Assembly (NCBI GenBank): GCA_038503035.1
Contig: JAVSML010000976.1
Coordinates: 125,676 to 189,675, forward strand
Length of the DNA: 64,000 nucleotides
From: Crocodylus rhombifer
Lineage: Eukaryota > Chordata > Crocodylia > Crocodylidae
Direction: 5' to 3'
The notes beneath the pieces were generated by a model. It saw nothing but the letters and a program-made list of their open reading frames with translations, had not been told where the DNA came from and did not search any database. Positions 1-47,388 of this stretch are shown piece after piece (within the stretch, counting starts at the first letter, position 1; each line of letters starts with the position of its first letter). The translations under genes and the position numbers were made by a program.

Positions 1-500
1 TCTGATCATTCACCAGATCTACCCTTTGGCCAGAACCAGATCCAGCAGTGCCTCTCCCCTAGTTGGCCTGTAGACCTCTTGTGTTAAGTACAGGTCGTCA
101 ATACAGGTGAGGAAGCTACGCAACAGGTTAGACCTGGCCATGTGCTCATCCCACAAGATGTCAGGGAGGTTGAAGTCTCCCACAAGATGTCAGGGAGGTT
201 GAAGTCTCCCATGAAAATAATACACTGGGAATGTGCAGCCTTGGCCAGTTCCCTATTGAATTTGAGATCCAGTTCTTCTTCTTGGTTAGGAGGTCTGTAA
301 TAGACTCCTACCGGTATATCCCCTTCCCCAGGTTCCCTCTGTATTTCAACCCAAAGGGTTGGTCTCAAGACACCCTCCATGGTTAATGAATTCTGTCTGA
401 AGGGAAGTGTACTGCTCCTCGACACAGCAAGCTACACCCCGACCCCTCTTCCCAACAGTTTGTCCCGTAGAGGGTACAATCTGAATACAGTCTGGCCGGG
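1..500 (-). mobile_element. CR1 LINE fragment, endonuclease region, truncated by the window edge
   Basis: Read on the minus strand, the segment encodes pieces of a CR1 apurinic endonuclease: a GVACCVEEQYTS segment, GVYYRPPNQ, the MGDFN motif and a degraded ALLDLVLA segment. These match, in the same order, the larger CR1 copy at 44550-47388. It holds stops and a 29-bp tandem duplication that breaks the frame, so it is a dead copy. Confidence 0.85.
152..209. repeat. 29-bp tandem duplication (2 units) within a CR1 fragment
   Basis: The unit beginning CACAAGATGTCAGGGAGG at 152 is repeated exactly at 181. It lies in the MGDFN-coding part of the CR1 endonuclease. Because 29 is not a multiple of three, it shifts the reading frame. 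Confidence 0.9.
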
Positions 501-861
501 GGGCGGGGAGGGGATTCCTTCCTGACCCCAAATGCGGTGATTGGTCTGATTGTGAGCGAAGGGGCAGGATGCTCTAGCCCCCTGCAGGGTTGAGCCCAGC
601 AGAAGCACTGGCCCAGCAGCACCCAGAGGGAGGCTGAAAACCCCCTGACGCAGGGGGCAGAGGGTGTGGGGGGGGGGCACCCAGTGCAGCCCACAAGCCT
701 GGGGCATCCCCACAGCCAGGCACAGGTGTGGAGATGCCCAGCACCCCCTGCCTCTCCTGGAGCCCCTGCCCAGGTGGCGCAACCACAGCTTCCACTGACC
801 GGCTCCTGTGAGGTCTAGCTGGATGGGAGGGTGCCTGAGCAGGACAGCGGGGCAAGGCAGC
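501..861. other. Upstream region, probable old repeat remnant
   Basis: No gene is seen. The stretch 505-560 (TTCCTTCCTGACCCCAAATG and after) resembles the GATTCC/TTCCTT segment found in the 3' part of other CR1-like repeats in this window. The rest is GC-rich unique sequence containing a run of nine G at 669-677. Confidence 0.4.
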
Positions 862-1350
862 CCAAATCCGAACCCAAATCCAAATCCAAACCTGAATATG
901 AACCTGAAATCAAATCTGGATCCAAAGCCGAATCCACATTCAAACCTGAATCTAAATCTGAGTCTGAATTCAAATCTGAATCCAAACCCAACTCCAAATC
1001 TGAACCCAAATATGAACCCAAGGCCAAATCCAAACCTGAATTCAAATCTGAATCCAAACCTGAATCCACATTTAAACCTGAATCCAAATCTAAGTCTAAA
1101 TTCAAACCCGAATCCAAACCCCACTCCAAATCTGACCCTGAATCTGAAGTCAAATCCTCATACAAACCCACATCCGAATCCAAACCAGAATCTGAACCCC
1201 AGTTCAAACCCCAATCCAGACCCGAATTCACATTCAAACCCGAGCCCAAATCCAGATTCAAATCCGAACCCGAATCGGAACCCTGAACCCGATCCGGAAT
1301 GCGATCCCGGGTCATATCTGAACCCGGGTCCGAATCCGCATCGGAACACG
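862..1350. repeat. Degenerate hexanucleotide array (RAAYCY-like)
   Basis: About 80 tandem units of roughly AAATCC, AAACCT, GAATCC or GAACCC run up to the CpG island. The hexamer period keeps several frames open on both strands, which creates long false ORFs of alternating Asn-Pro, Lys-Ser/Glu or Gly-Phe type. Units at the left are mostly CCTGAA or TCTGAA, while units at the right keep CCCGAA and TCCGAA, so CpG content rises toward the promoter. I do not recognise it as telomeric or as a named satellite. Confidence 0.9.
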
Positions 1351-1374
1351 AAGCAAAGCGAGGCCGAGGGAGCA

Positions 1375-1384
1375 GGGGGCGGGG
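1375..1384 (+). promoter_or_regulatory. GC box (Sp1-type)
   Basis: The GGGGGCGGGG core matches the Sp/KLF consensus, about 115 bases upstream of the PFKL start codon, inside the CpG island. Confidence 0.55.
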
Positions 1385-1407
1385 CCCCGGGCCAGGCCTG
1401 GATGCGG

Positions 1408-1412
1408 ATTGG
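1408..1412 (-). promoter_or_regulatory. Inverted CCAAT box (NF-Y type)
   Basis: ATTGG in the context CGGATTGGCTG reads as CCAAT on the minus strand, about 87 bases upstream of the ATG. It sits between two GC boxes, a common housekeeping-promoter arrangement. Confidence 0.55.
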
Positions 1413-1426
1413 CTGCGGGTGGCGGT

Positions 1427-1434
1427 GGGCGGGG
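1427..1434 (+). promoter_or_regulatory. GC box (Sp1-type)
   Basis: GGGCGGGG follows TG, 15 bases after the inverted CCAAT box and 65 bases before the ATG. It is the GC box closest to the probable transcription start. Confidence 0.55.
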
Positions 1435-1498
1435 CCGGGCCGGGCGGGAGCCGGAGGGGGCCGGGCCGGGCCGGGCGGCTGGCGGCGGCGGTAGCAGC

Positions 1499-39107
<37,609 letters not shown>

Positions 39108-39855
39108 AGCTGCCCACCCAGCCACGAGAGCTGTGTAGTGCCCCCTTCCCCTAGCCCCTCCAATGCCTTTGAGTGCAGTGCTAGCTGAATGCCAGCCCCT
39201 GGGTACCACAAGCGGGGGCTTCTGGATGCTCAAGCCAAGCCCAGTGCCACCGTGAGCCAGTGGTGGCAGCGACAGACTTCCTGGGTCCAGGGAAATTTCA
39301 GCCATCCTCCAAGAGGAGCTGACATTCCTCTCTTGCTCATGCTGCCTGTAGGATGGCTCCATGACTTGCCCCTTCCCCCAGCAGCTGCTGGGAGCATGGG
39401 CTCAAGGGATAGCTGCCTGCCAGGCAAGCCCTGTGTTTTGAATGACTTGTGATATGGGGCCTGGCCGAAGGTGCCTTGGGAGGGCCTGATTCTGTTCTGT
39501 TGCAAAGCAGGCCCTTTCCGGGTGTCTCCAGCTCCACTTCCAAAATCGCAGGTCCCATCTGAGTTGCGGGGAGGTTGGGGAATGGTTCTCTTGGTCCCAT
39601 CTGGGCAGGGCAGAGCTTCTGTCTTGCACCCTGTCATTTTATTCTTCCTATTTAATGATTTCAGTGCCTGGATTCAGTGTCTAGCGACACAGTTATGGGA
39701 ACAAATGTCCTGATTTTAGTTCCTTTTTCCCCAGTGAACTTGAAGGGAGGCATAGAAAGTTACAGAGTTGAGGACAGGGTGCTGGTAGAGATATTTCCCA
39801 GGGGCTCGCTACTGCCACCACTTGATCACTCAATAAAGTTTCCTTCTGTTCTTTC
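39108..39855 (+). other. PFKL: PFKL 3' untranslated region
   Basis: Non-coding sequence runs from the stop codon to shortly after the AATAAA hexamer at 39832. The exact cleavage site cannot be read from sequence, so the right end is approximate. No repeat element is recognised in it. Confidence 0.75.
39832..39837 (+). terminator. PFKL: PFKL polyadenylation signal AATAAA
   Basis: A canonical AATAAA lies 725 bases after the PFKL stop codon. It is followed by a T-rich run (GTTTCCTTCTG) and then a GT-containing stretch, as expected around a cleavage site. Confidence 0.8.
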
Positions 39856-42800
39856 CAACGTGGCATGCACGTGTCACCTGCATGGTGCTTCCCAGCCCCT
39901 CTTCTGCTGGGACACTGCTAAACAACATCACCCAGGATGCTGGGACAATGAGTACTGCCCCCTAAAACAGCATCCAGGAAGCCCTTGGGAGATGTACTTG
40001 GCTTCCCTTGCTGCCTGCATGCTTGAGGTGGCCTCTTGTTTTGGCCCTTTTCACAAACCAAGGGGCCTGGCTCTATCCAGCCACTTGCAGATGTTGTCTC
40101 TCCTGAGCCACCAAAGTGGTGATTGCTCTTGTCACTGCTGCTGTGTCTGCAAGCTGGCAACCCCTATGTCTCAGCAAAACCCTAGCTGGTTGTGCTGTGT
40201 CCAAGTGCTCTGTGAAATCTGTGTCTTGTACTGTCAGTGGCACTGCTTGTGTCTCCTAGAGATAAAACCTGCTGAACCCAAATCTGTGTCTCTGGGAAAT
40301 GGTGATTGCGCCCTTTGCTTGAGGGGCAGGGCATCTGTCCACACAGGCCAGGGGGAGCTGTCATGGGGCAGGGGCTGAGTGCCACACTGGTAACTGGCTT
40401 TTCCATGTTGATGAAGGGCAGAGGAGGGGACAAGAAGAACTGGGTGTCATTGAGGTGGGCAAGCTACTTCAGGAAAATGCCTAGGAAGTAGTTAAGTATG
40501 AATCCCAGGCAAAAGTGTGCAACTTGGATCCAAGGCTCAGTGCTGCAGCCAGAGGCTGGGAAACTGCACTGCCCCTCACCTCACCTCTGGCAGCCTACTT
40601 GTCCCTGTCCATCTACTTTAAGTTCCTTTTGCAGCACTCCCTGAGTTCAGGGGCAAGGGGGATGCTGCCCCAGCTGTTGTAGCAGGAGGGGAGAAATGAG
40701 ATCTGCCAGGCAAATGTAGCTGGAGCACAAGGCCTCACGAGGGTGATGGGGAGGAAAACCTCCAGGTCTGAGTACAGGGACAGCTGCAGACTCCTAGAAA
40801 CAATCAAGCTAACACCTGGAAGACAGGGTGAAGTCAGCTGGTTGCTGCAACTTCAGCTGGGGGGTGGGGTTCAAGGATGTGACCCTAAAATATATATGAC
40901 TGTTTCACCTGGTCTAGAGGGAGAGGAATTATGGAGGGCAGTGCCAGGCCTCCTCCTTGGAGATGTAAGATGGGAGTAAATGAGCATGGAGGTTGCACAT
41001 GCCTGCACTCTGTGTTTTGGAAATCCAATGACGTACCATAGGAAGTGATGCTGCCATCTCACCCAGGCATGGACTGCACACTGTTTTCTAGCTTGTGTGG
41101 TTTTGTGAGCAGAGAGCAGCTGGAGCTACAATCAGAGAAGAAAGCAATGCTTGGGTTTCCCTAGTTTGGGACAAGCCCAGGTGCAGAAGCAAAGCTCGCA
41201 TACCAGAACAAGCAGCCTCCTCCTTGCCTTGCACTCCCTGGTAGTGAAATAAAATGGAGAAGAAACCCCCAAGCCCTGATGCTGATGCAGGAGTGTTTCT
41301 GGGTCACATCAGTCACAGACATCTGGGAAATGGGGGCCTGGTCCCAGCTGTGCCACAAAAAGCCTACTGTCCTGGCAAGTCCCCCCTTGCCTCTGTCTCG
41401 CTTCTCACCGTGTGTCTTGTCAGGCTGTCCGTCAGCAGAAAATGCAAAAAGTGTGCAAAAAATGCATTATGACAAAAAGACTTGCCAGGACCAGCCGCTG
41501 CCTCCTCTCCCCGCTGCCCCCAGCCACAGAAAAGGAAAATACAACTTGATATTGAAACTCAACAGCCACCTGCCCCAGGAGTACTGCTGTGCCCTGAAAA
41601 GGGACGGGACCCTCGTGTCAGGCCCTCATCATGGATGGTCTTTGTGGGAGGGGTGCAGAAGCCAGGCTGATGGGCAGCCGTATACAGGGCTGAGCTAGAC
41701 AGTGGTACCCCAGCCACACTCCAGTCCCCAAAGAGCCATCCAGGTAGTGCCATGGCTAGAAGGCTAGTGCTAGCCCCCTAGCAGTTGCAGAGGTGGGCTG
41801 CAAGGGTGGCTATACTGGGGGGGCTGAGGAAGTTGACTGACACCTACTCAGCAGCATACCCCCCGGTGCCAGGGGAGCCATGCAGACACACGGGACACTT
41901 CAGCACATGCTGCCACACAGGAAGCAGCAGTGCTGCCTTAAGGCTTCACTCAAAGGTGGAGATAATTAACACATCTCCTATTACAATTTTATATCCTGTA
42001 AAACACATCCCCATGCTCAGAGGACCAGGTGCCTCCAGGCAGGCCACAGCTGAGAGCCTTGAGTCATGATGGAGCATCAGCCTACTTCACACTAAGATCC
42101 ACCTCCACTCGACCACCTGGGCTTGTCCCTGCACGGGCATCACAGCCGGTGAGCTCAGGCTTGTGAGTTCCTAACGCTGCTTGACAAATGTGTGCACACT
42201 TCTTCTCTCCTCCCCCGAGAGCCACAGCGACAGGCCTGATGGATGGCACGAGGCCTGTTCCAATGAGCACGCCACCAGCTACACATCTGCAAGTGCTTTG
42301 GGACACCACTAGCGCATGCTGTGAGCAGGCTGGGTAAGACCTAGCCAGGCAAACGTTGGTCAGCATGGTTCCCTACTGCCAAACACTTGCAGGCAGCTGG
42401 CTGGCTGGGCTCCTACCCCCGCCTCCCCCCCGGGACTCCATGGTAGGAAAAATAAAATTGTTTCCACTAAACACTTCCCCTGCACTCTGCCGTGGAAACA
42501 ATGGTTGTGCCCTAGAGTGGTAACACAGACTGGCTCTCTGATACAATGCAGACAACCCTACGAAGAGCTGGAGAACCTGTCTATCACACTTGATGTCTCA
42601 GTCCATCTATGCTGTGACAGCACATAGCTCCTTCTTCCCCAGCTTCCCTGCTCCATGCCGGAGCAGGGTATCAGGGGCCATAACAGACAGCCCAGCCCCA
42701 GCTAATGGCCTCGTTGGTTAAACCTGCCCCGGGGCTCTGACCAGCAGTCTACCCAGGTAGCTGACCAGCTAGCTGGCCATTGTCTTGGTCACTGATTTGG

Positions 42801-44218
42801 CTGCTGGGGAGAGCAGCCTCCTGTGGACTTCCACCCACAAGGGCAGATGGCAGGCCAGCTCTCAGCTCTCTGAGTCGGAGCGGTGGGGCTGGAAGGGAGC
42901 TCCAGTGGTCACGTCCGGTTCACCCCCCTGCCCGGGGCAGGGTCAGCCCTGTCCAAACCAGCCCAGACAAACCAAAATCTAAACTCTACATAAGACAGCT
43001 GTCAACACAGTACAGACCCAACCCTGCCACAGGGAAAGCAGGAGGACCATGGCAGCCAGTGTCCTGCTGCTATGAAACGTCAATATATGCTTGAGAGATC
43101 CCGGGTAAAGGGTCACACTCCCTGCTACGCGGGAAGGCAAACCCCCACAGAGTCTGGACCAGTCTGACCACAGGGTAAAATTCCTTTCTGATCTAAAAAA
43201 TGGCATTGGGCTGACCCTGAGCTGAGGGGCAAGACCACAATCCATGCTTTCTGGTTTCCTGGCTCCTGACCCTACCAGACTCTGGCTTTTGGAAGCCCCC
43301 TTGGATCCAATAACTTGGTTTCTAACTCACTGTGACGACAGGCAGACCCTCACCCCTGCACCCGTGTCTGACACTTGACCCTGGCCTTAGCCTGTGACTC
43401 AGACTCTGCCCCTGGAATTCCCTGTGGATCTGCTAAGTTGGTCTCTGATTCTTGTCCCCGGACTCAGCCTTCAATTTGGGTTCTGGCAGCCATTTAGCTC
43501 ATCTCAGCAGTCATGCCCATTACCTTGGCCAGACCAGGCATAACCACTGCCACCCCCTCTTGAAGGTTAGTGACATCCTAATGCAGTGGTCTAGCTGATG
43601 TGGAGGCAGAACACCATCGTCACCCAATAGAGTTTGACATCTGGTAACTCAGGAGCTGTTTGAGCCTGTACAAAACAATGGCAAGAGCAGCTCCATGGCT
43701 AGAGCAGAGTGAAAAGCAGTGGTGGCTCCCACTTGCATTCAGGAGGCTGCATCCTATCTCTGGCTGATACCCCTTGTGTAGCCAGCCTACTGGGTGCTTG
43801 GAAGCCGTGTTCAAGGGCCTTACCCCATCTACGGCCACAGGAACATAGTGGAGCATTGGTAGAAAGGCTGGCAGAGACCAATCAAGGTGCATAGCGAGCA
43901 GCTGTCAAATGCCCAGCTGAGAGCAGGACCACGTTCTTCTTGTGTTTGTTCCCAGCCAGTTGCAGAGACACAGGCTTCAGCTACACAGTCAGGACTGCTT
44001 CTTTCACAGCTCACCCGAGCATCATCCCCTTCAGCTCTCGGCTCTAGGTGTAGGCCATGAAGCTGCTCCATTTCCCTGCAGGAACAGGCAAGGAATCCAC
44101 TCACATTTCCCTCATCACAAGGGATCCCGGTTTTCTCTGGAAAAAAAATATTCCCCAGTTGTAGGATTAAAAAAAGTAAACCCAAATCCATATTTTTGTG
44201 CTATTAAAGTGAGACACC

Positions 44219-44220
<2 letters not shown>
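39856..44220. other. Intergenic region, PFKL side
   Basis: No gene is supported. The region holds the CR1-related fragment at 42870-43250 and ends at the TG repeat. Open frames here, the longest of 233 codons at 39677-40378, show no domain and no splice context. Confidence 0.55.
42870..43250 (-). mobile_element. CR1-related 3' fragment, subfamily copy 3
   Basis: GGGGCTGGAAGGGAGCTCCA is followed by GACAGCTGTCAACACAGTAC, AGGGAAAGCAGGAGGACCAT and AAATTCCTTTCTGATCT. This parallels the copies in PFKL introns 6 and 11. It is the most complete of the three. Confidence 0.65.

Positions 44221-44253
<33 letters not shown>
44221..44253. repeat. (TG)n microsatellite
   Basis: Sixteen uninterrupted TG units plus one T. 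Confidence 0.98.
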
Positions 44254-44255
<2 letters not shown>

Positions 44256-44549
44256 TAGTAGTGTTTCATTTTAATCACAGAAAAATGTGAATGCGGGATT
44301 ACTTTTTTTAATCCAAAAATTGTTGATTTTTTTTTAATCAAGGAAAACTAGGATCCCTGCTCATTACCCTTCCTTGCTTCTCTAAGCCAGAATCACATTT
44401 ACCTCCCTCCCCCTGCAGAACATCTGGGAGCCCCTTCCTTGCACCACCGGAGCAAGACAGGTGACAAATGCTAGGAGTGCCCAGGTAAGAAACAGGGGTC
44501 CAAACAGTCTCCCAAATTGCGGGGGAGGGCACACGCAGCTAGGCAAGGC

Positions 44550-47388
44550 CTTAAATGCTTATATACCAATGCTCATAGTATGGGGAATAAATAGGACGAA
44601 CTCGCCCTCAGAATAGCCAGTTCAGACCCAGACATAATAGGGCTTACAGAAACATGGTGGGATTCATCCCACAACTGGGCAGTTAGCATTAGGGGCTATA
44701 GGCTTTACAGGTGGGACAGAGAAGGAAGGAAAGGTGGGGGTGTGGCGCTTTATGTCAAGGAGCAATACACATCCCCTGCCAGCAAAATGGAGTCAGAGGA
44801 AGGGCAAGCTGCAGTGCTCTGGGTCAAGATATAAGGGGGCCATGGGAAGAGGGATCTAATGGTGGGGGTCTACTACAGACCCCCCAGCCAAGGGGAGGAG
44901 CTGGACCGGGAATTTTCGGGCCAGCCTGCAGAGGCACTTAAGGCAAGGGATGTAGTTGTCATGGGTGATTTAAATTAGCTGGACATCTGCCGGGAGGAAC
45001 AGTCAGCCAGGTCAGACCGTTCCAGGAGGTTTCTGGCTGAGATACAGGACCTCCACTTAACCCAGGAGGTGCACGGTACCACCAGAGGAAATGCCCTGTT
45101 GGACCTGGTCCTGGCCACAGGCGATGACCTGGTCAGGGGCCTCCAGGTCCTCAACCACCTGGGCGATAGCAATCATGGCTTGATGGAGTTTACCATCCAG
45201 TGCAGGGTGTCAAGGGCCTGCAGCAAAGCAGTAGCCCTCAACTTCAAGAGGGCCAACTTCAACGAGTTGAGATTAGTGGAAGAGGCACTGAGGTTCCCAA
45301 GAGCAGGGAAGTCCAGTGCCCAAGATGAGTGGTCATTCCTTAAAGAGATGATACTCAGGGCCCAAGGGGTATCCATCCCAACAAGAAGAAAGGGAGGCAG
45401 GAGTGCCCAAAAGCCCCCCTGGCTCACCAAGGGCATCCGGGAATGCCTGATTGCCAAAAAGGCGGCGTACACCCAGTGGAAGGGGGTTGTTATCTCCAAA
45501 GAGGAGTATACCTCCTCTGCTCGGGCGTATAGGGGGGCTGTCAGGAAAACTAAGGTGGACATAGAGCTAGGACTAGCGTCCAAAATCAAAGATAATAAAA
45601 AGTGCTTTTTCAAATATATAGGGAGGATGAAGAAAGCACCAGGAAATTTGGTGCCCCTGCAAGATCCTCTGGGCAATCTGGTGGTTGCGCCAGAGGAGAA
45701 AGTGGACGTCTTTAACCAATTCTTCACCTCTGTTTTCTCGTGCAGGGACTGGGACTTCCCCACTGTGATGCAAGATGGACTCGAGGGGAACGCCTCCAGA
45801 CCGCAGGCTGGGGAGGACCGGGTTAGAGAGCTTCTGGAGGGGCGGGACGTGTTCAAATCAGCAGGTCCAGATGCTCTCCACCCCAGGGTGTTGAGGGTGC
45901 TAGCAGGGGTTATTGCAGGGCCCTTGGCATGGCTTTACAAGTGCTCGTGGTGATCAGGCCAGGTGCCAGGTGGTTGCAAGATGGTCGACGTGGTCCCCAT
46001 CTTTAAAAAAGAGAGGAGGGAGGACCCGGGCAACTATAGGCCCGTCAGTCTTATCTCAATCCCAGGGAAACTCATTAAGATCATCAAGGAGCACATTTGC
46101 GATGGGCCGGCCTCAGGGATGATGCTCAAGGGCAACCAGCACGATTTCATTATGGGCAGGTCATGTCAGACCAAGCTGACTGCCTTTTATGATCAGGTCA
46201 CAAAAGCATTGGATGCAGGTGTCGCCGTGGAAATAGTCTTTCTGGACTTCAGCAAGGCCTTTGACGCCGTCTCCCACCCCATCCTCATTAAAAAAATTGG
46301 GCGACTGTGGCATTGATGCCTACACAGTCAGATGGATTGCAGACTGGCTGAAGGGTCGTACTCAGAGGGTGGTGGTGGACGGGTCATATTCGACCTGGGG
46401 GGAAGTGGGCAGCGGAGTCCCCCAGGGCTCCGTCCTTGAGCCCGCGCTGCTCAATCTCTTTATCAGTGATTTGGATGATGGGGTGAAAAGCAACCTGCTT
46501 AAATTCACTGACGATACCAAAATTTGGGGTGAGGTGAGCACGCCAGTAGGGAGGGAAAGACTGCAGCAAGACCTGGATAGGTTGTAGGGGTGGGCTAACA
46601 AAAACAGGCTGCATTTCAATACTGACAAGTGCAGGGTGCTGCATTTGGGCAGTAGTAACCAGCATCACACTTATAAGATGGAAAACTCCCTTCTTGAGAA
46701 CAGAGAGGAAGAAAGGGATCTTGGAGTCATTATTGACTCCAAGATGAACATGGGCTGACAATGCGAGGTCACGGTTGGCAGGGCTAACCAGACCTTGTCG
46801 TGCATCCACAGGTGCATCTCTAGCAGGGCCAAGGAGGTGATTCTTCCCCTCTACGCGACACTGGTCAGGCCACAGCTGGAGTACTGCTTCCAGTTCTGTT
46901 CACCCCATTTCAGGAGGGATGTGGACAACATTGAGAGGGTCCAGAGGAGGGCCACCCACATGATCCCAGAACTACAGGGCAGACCCTACAATGAAAGACT
47001 GCGGGACCTGAACCTATTCAGCCTTCACAAGCGAAGGCTGATGGGGGACCTGGTGACAGTCTATAAACTCACTAGGGGGGGACCAGAAGGGTTTGGGAGA
47101 GACCTTGTTTCCCCTAGCACCCCCTGGCATGACAAGGAATAACGGCCACAAGTTGCTGGAGAATAGGTTTAGACATCTGTAAGAACTACTTCACGGACTG
47201 GGCGGCTAGGGTCTGGAACCAACTTCCAAGGGAAGTGGTGCTGACTCCTACCCTGGGGGTTTTTAAGAGGAGGCGTGATGCCTACCTGACTGGGATCATT
47301 TGAGCTCAGTTTTTTCTCCTGCCCAGGCAGGGGGTTGGATTTGAAGATCTACAAGGTCCCTTCCAACCTGACTTCTATGATTCTATGA
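44550..47388 (+). mobile_element. CR1 LINE, 5'-truncated, endonuclease plus reverse transcriptase, inactive
   Basis: The plus strand encodes most of a CR1 ORF2 in one order: an endonuclease (GVYYRPPSQGEE, the MGDLN site, NALLDLVLATGDD), then a reverse transcriptase (SAGPDALHPRVLRV, NYRPVSLISIPGKL, VFLDFSKAFDAVSHP, GVPQGSVLEP). The catalytic box reads FTDD at 46505-46516 where FADD or YADD is usual. The C-terminal end is LVRPQLEYCFQFCSPHF, then [11 protein letters not shown]. Stops at 44976, 45951, 46585 and 46756 and one frameshift near the seven-A run at 46290-46296 make it dead. The 3' end is the typical CR1 TTCTATGATTCTATGA at 47373-47388. CR1 elements copy through target-primed reverse transcription; this is a LINE and not a retrovirus. 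Confidence 0.93.

Noticed and set aside
1..1498. AIRE exons upstream of PFKL, as expected from human synteny
   Set aside because: No AIRE-like coding segment is visible in the 1.5 kb available.
39677..40378. Plus-strand 233-codon open frame after PFKL
   Set aside because: It begins inside the PFKL 3' UTR before the AATAAA, shows no domain or family resemblance, and has the composition of random translation.
44550..47388. Possible endogenous retrovirus
   Set aside because: There are no long terminal repeats, protease, integrase or envelope. Endonuclease plus reverse transcriptase and the TTCTATGA terminus identify a CR1 LINE.
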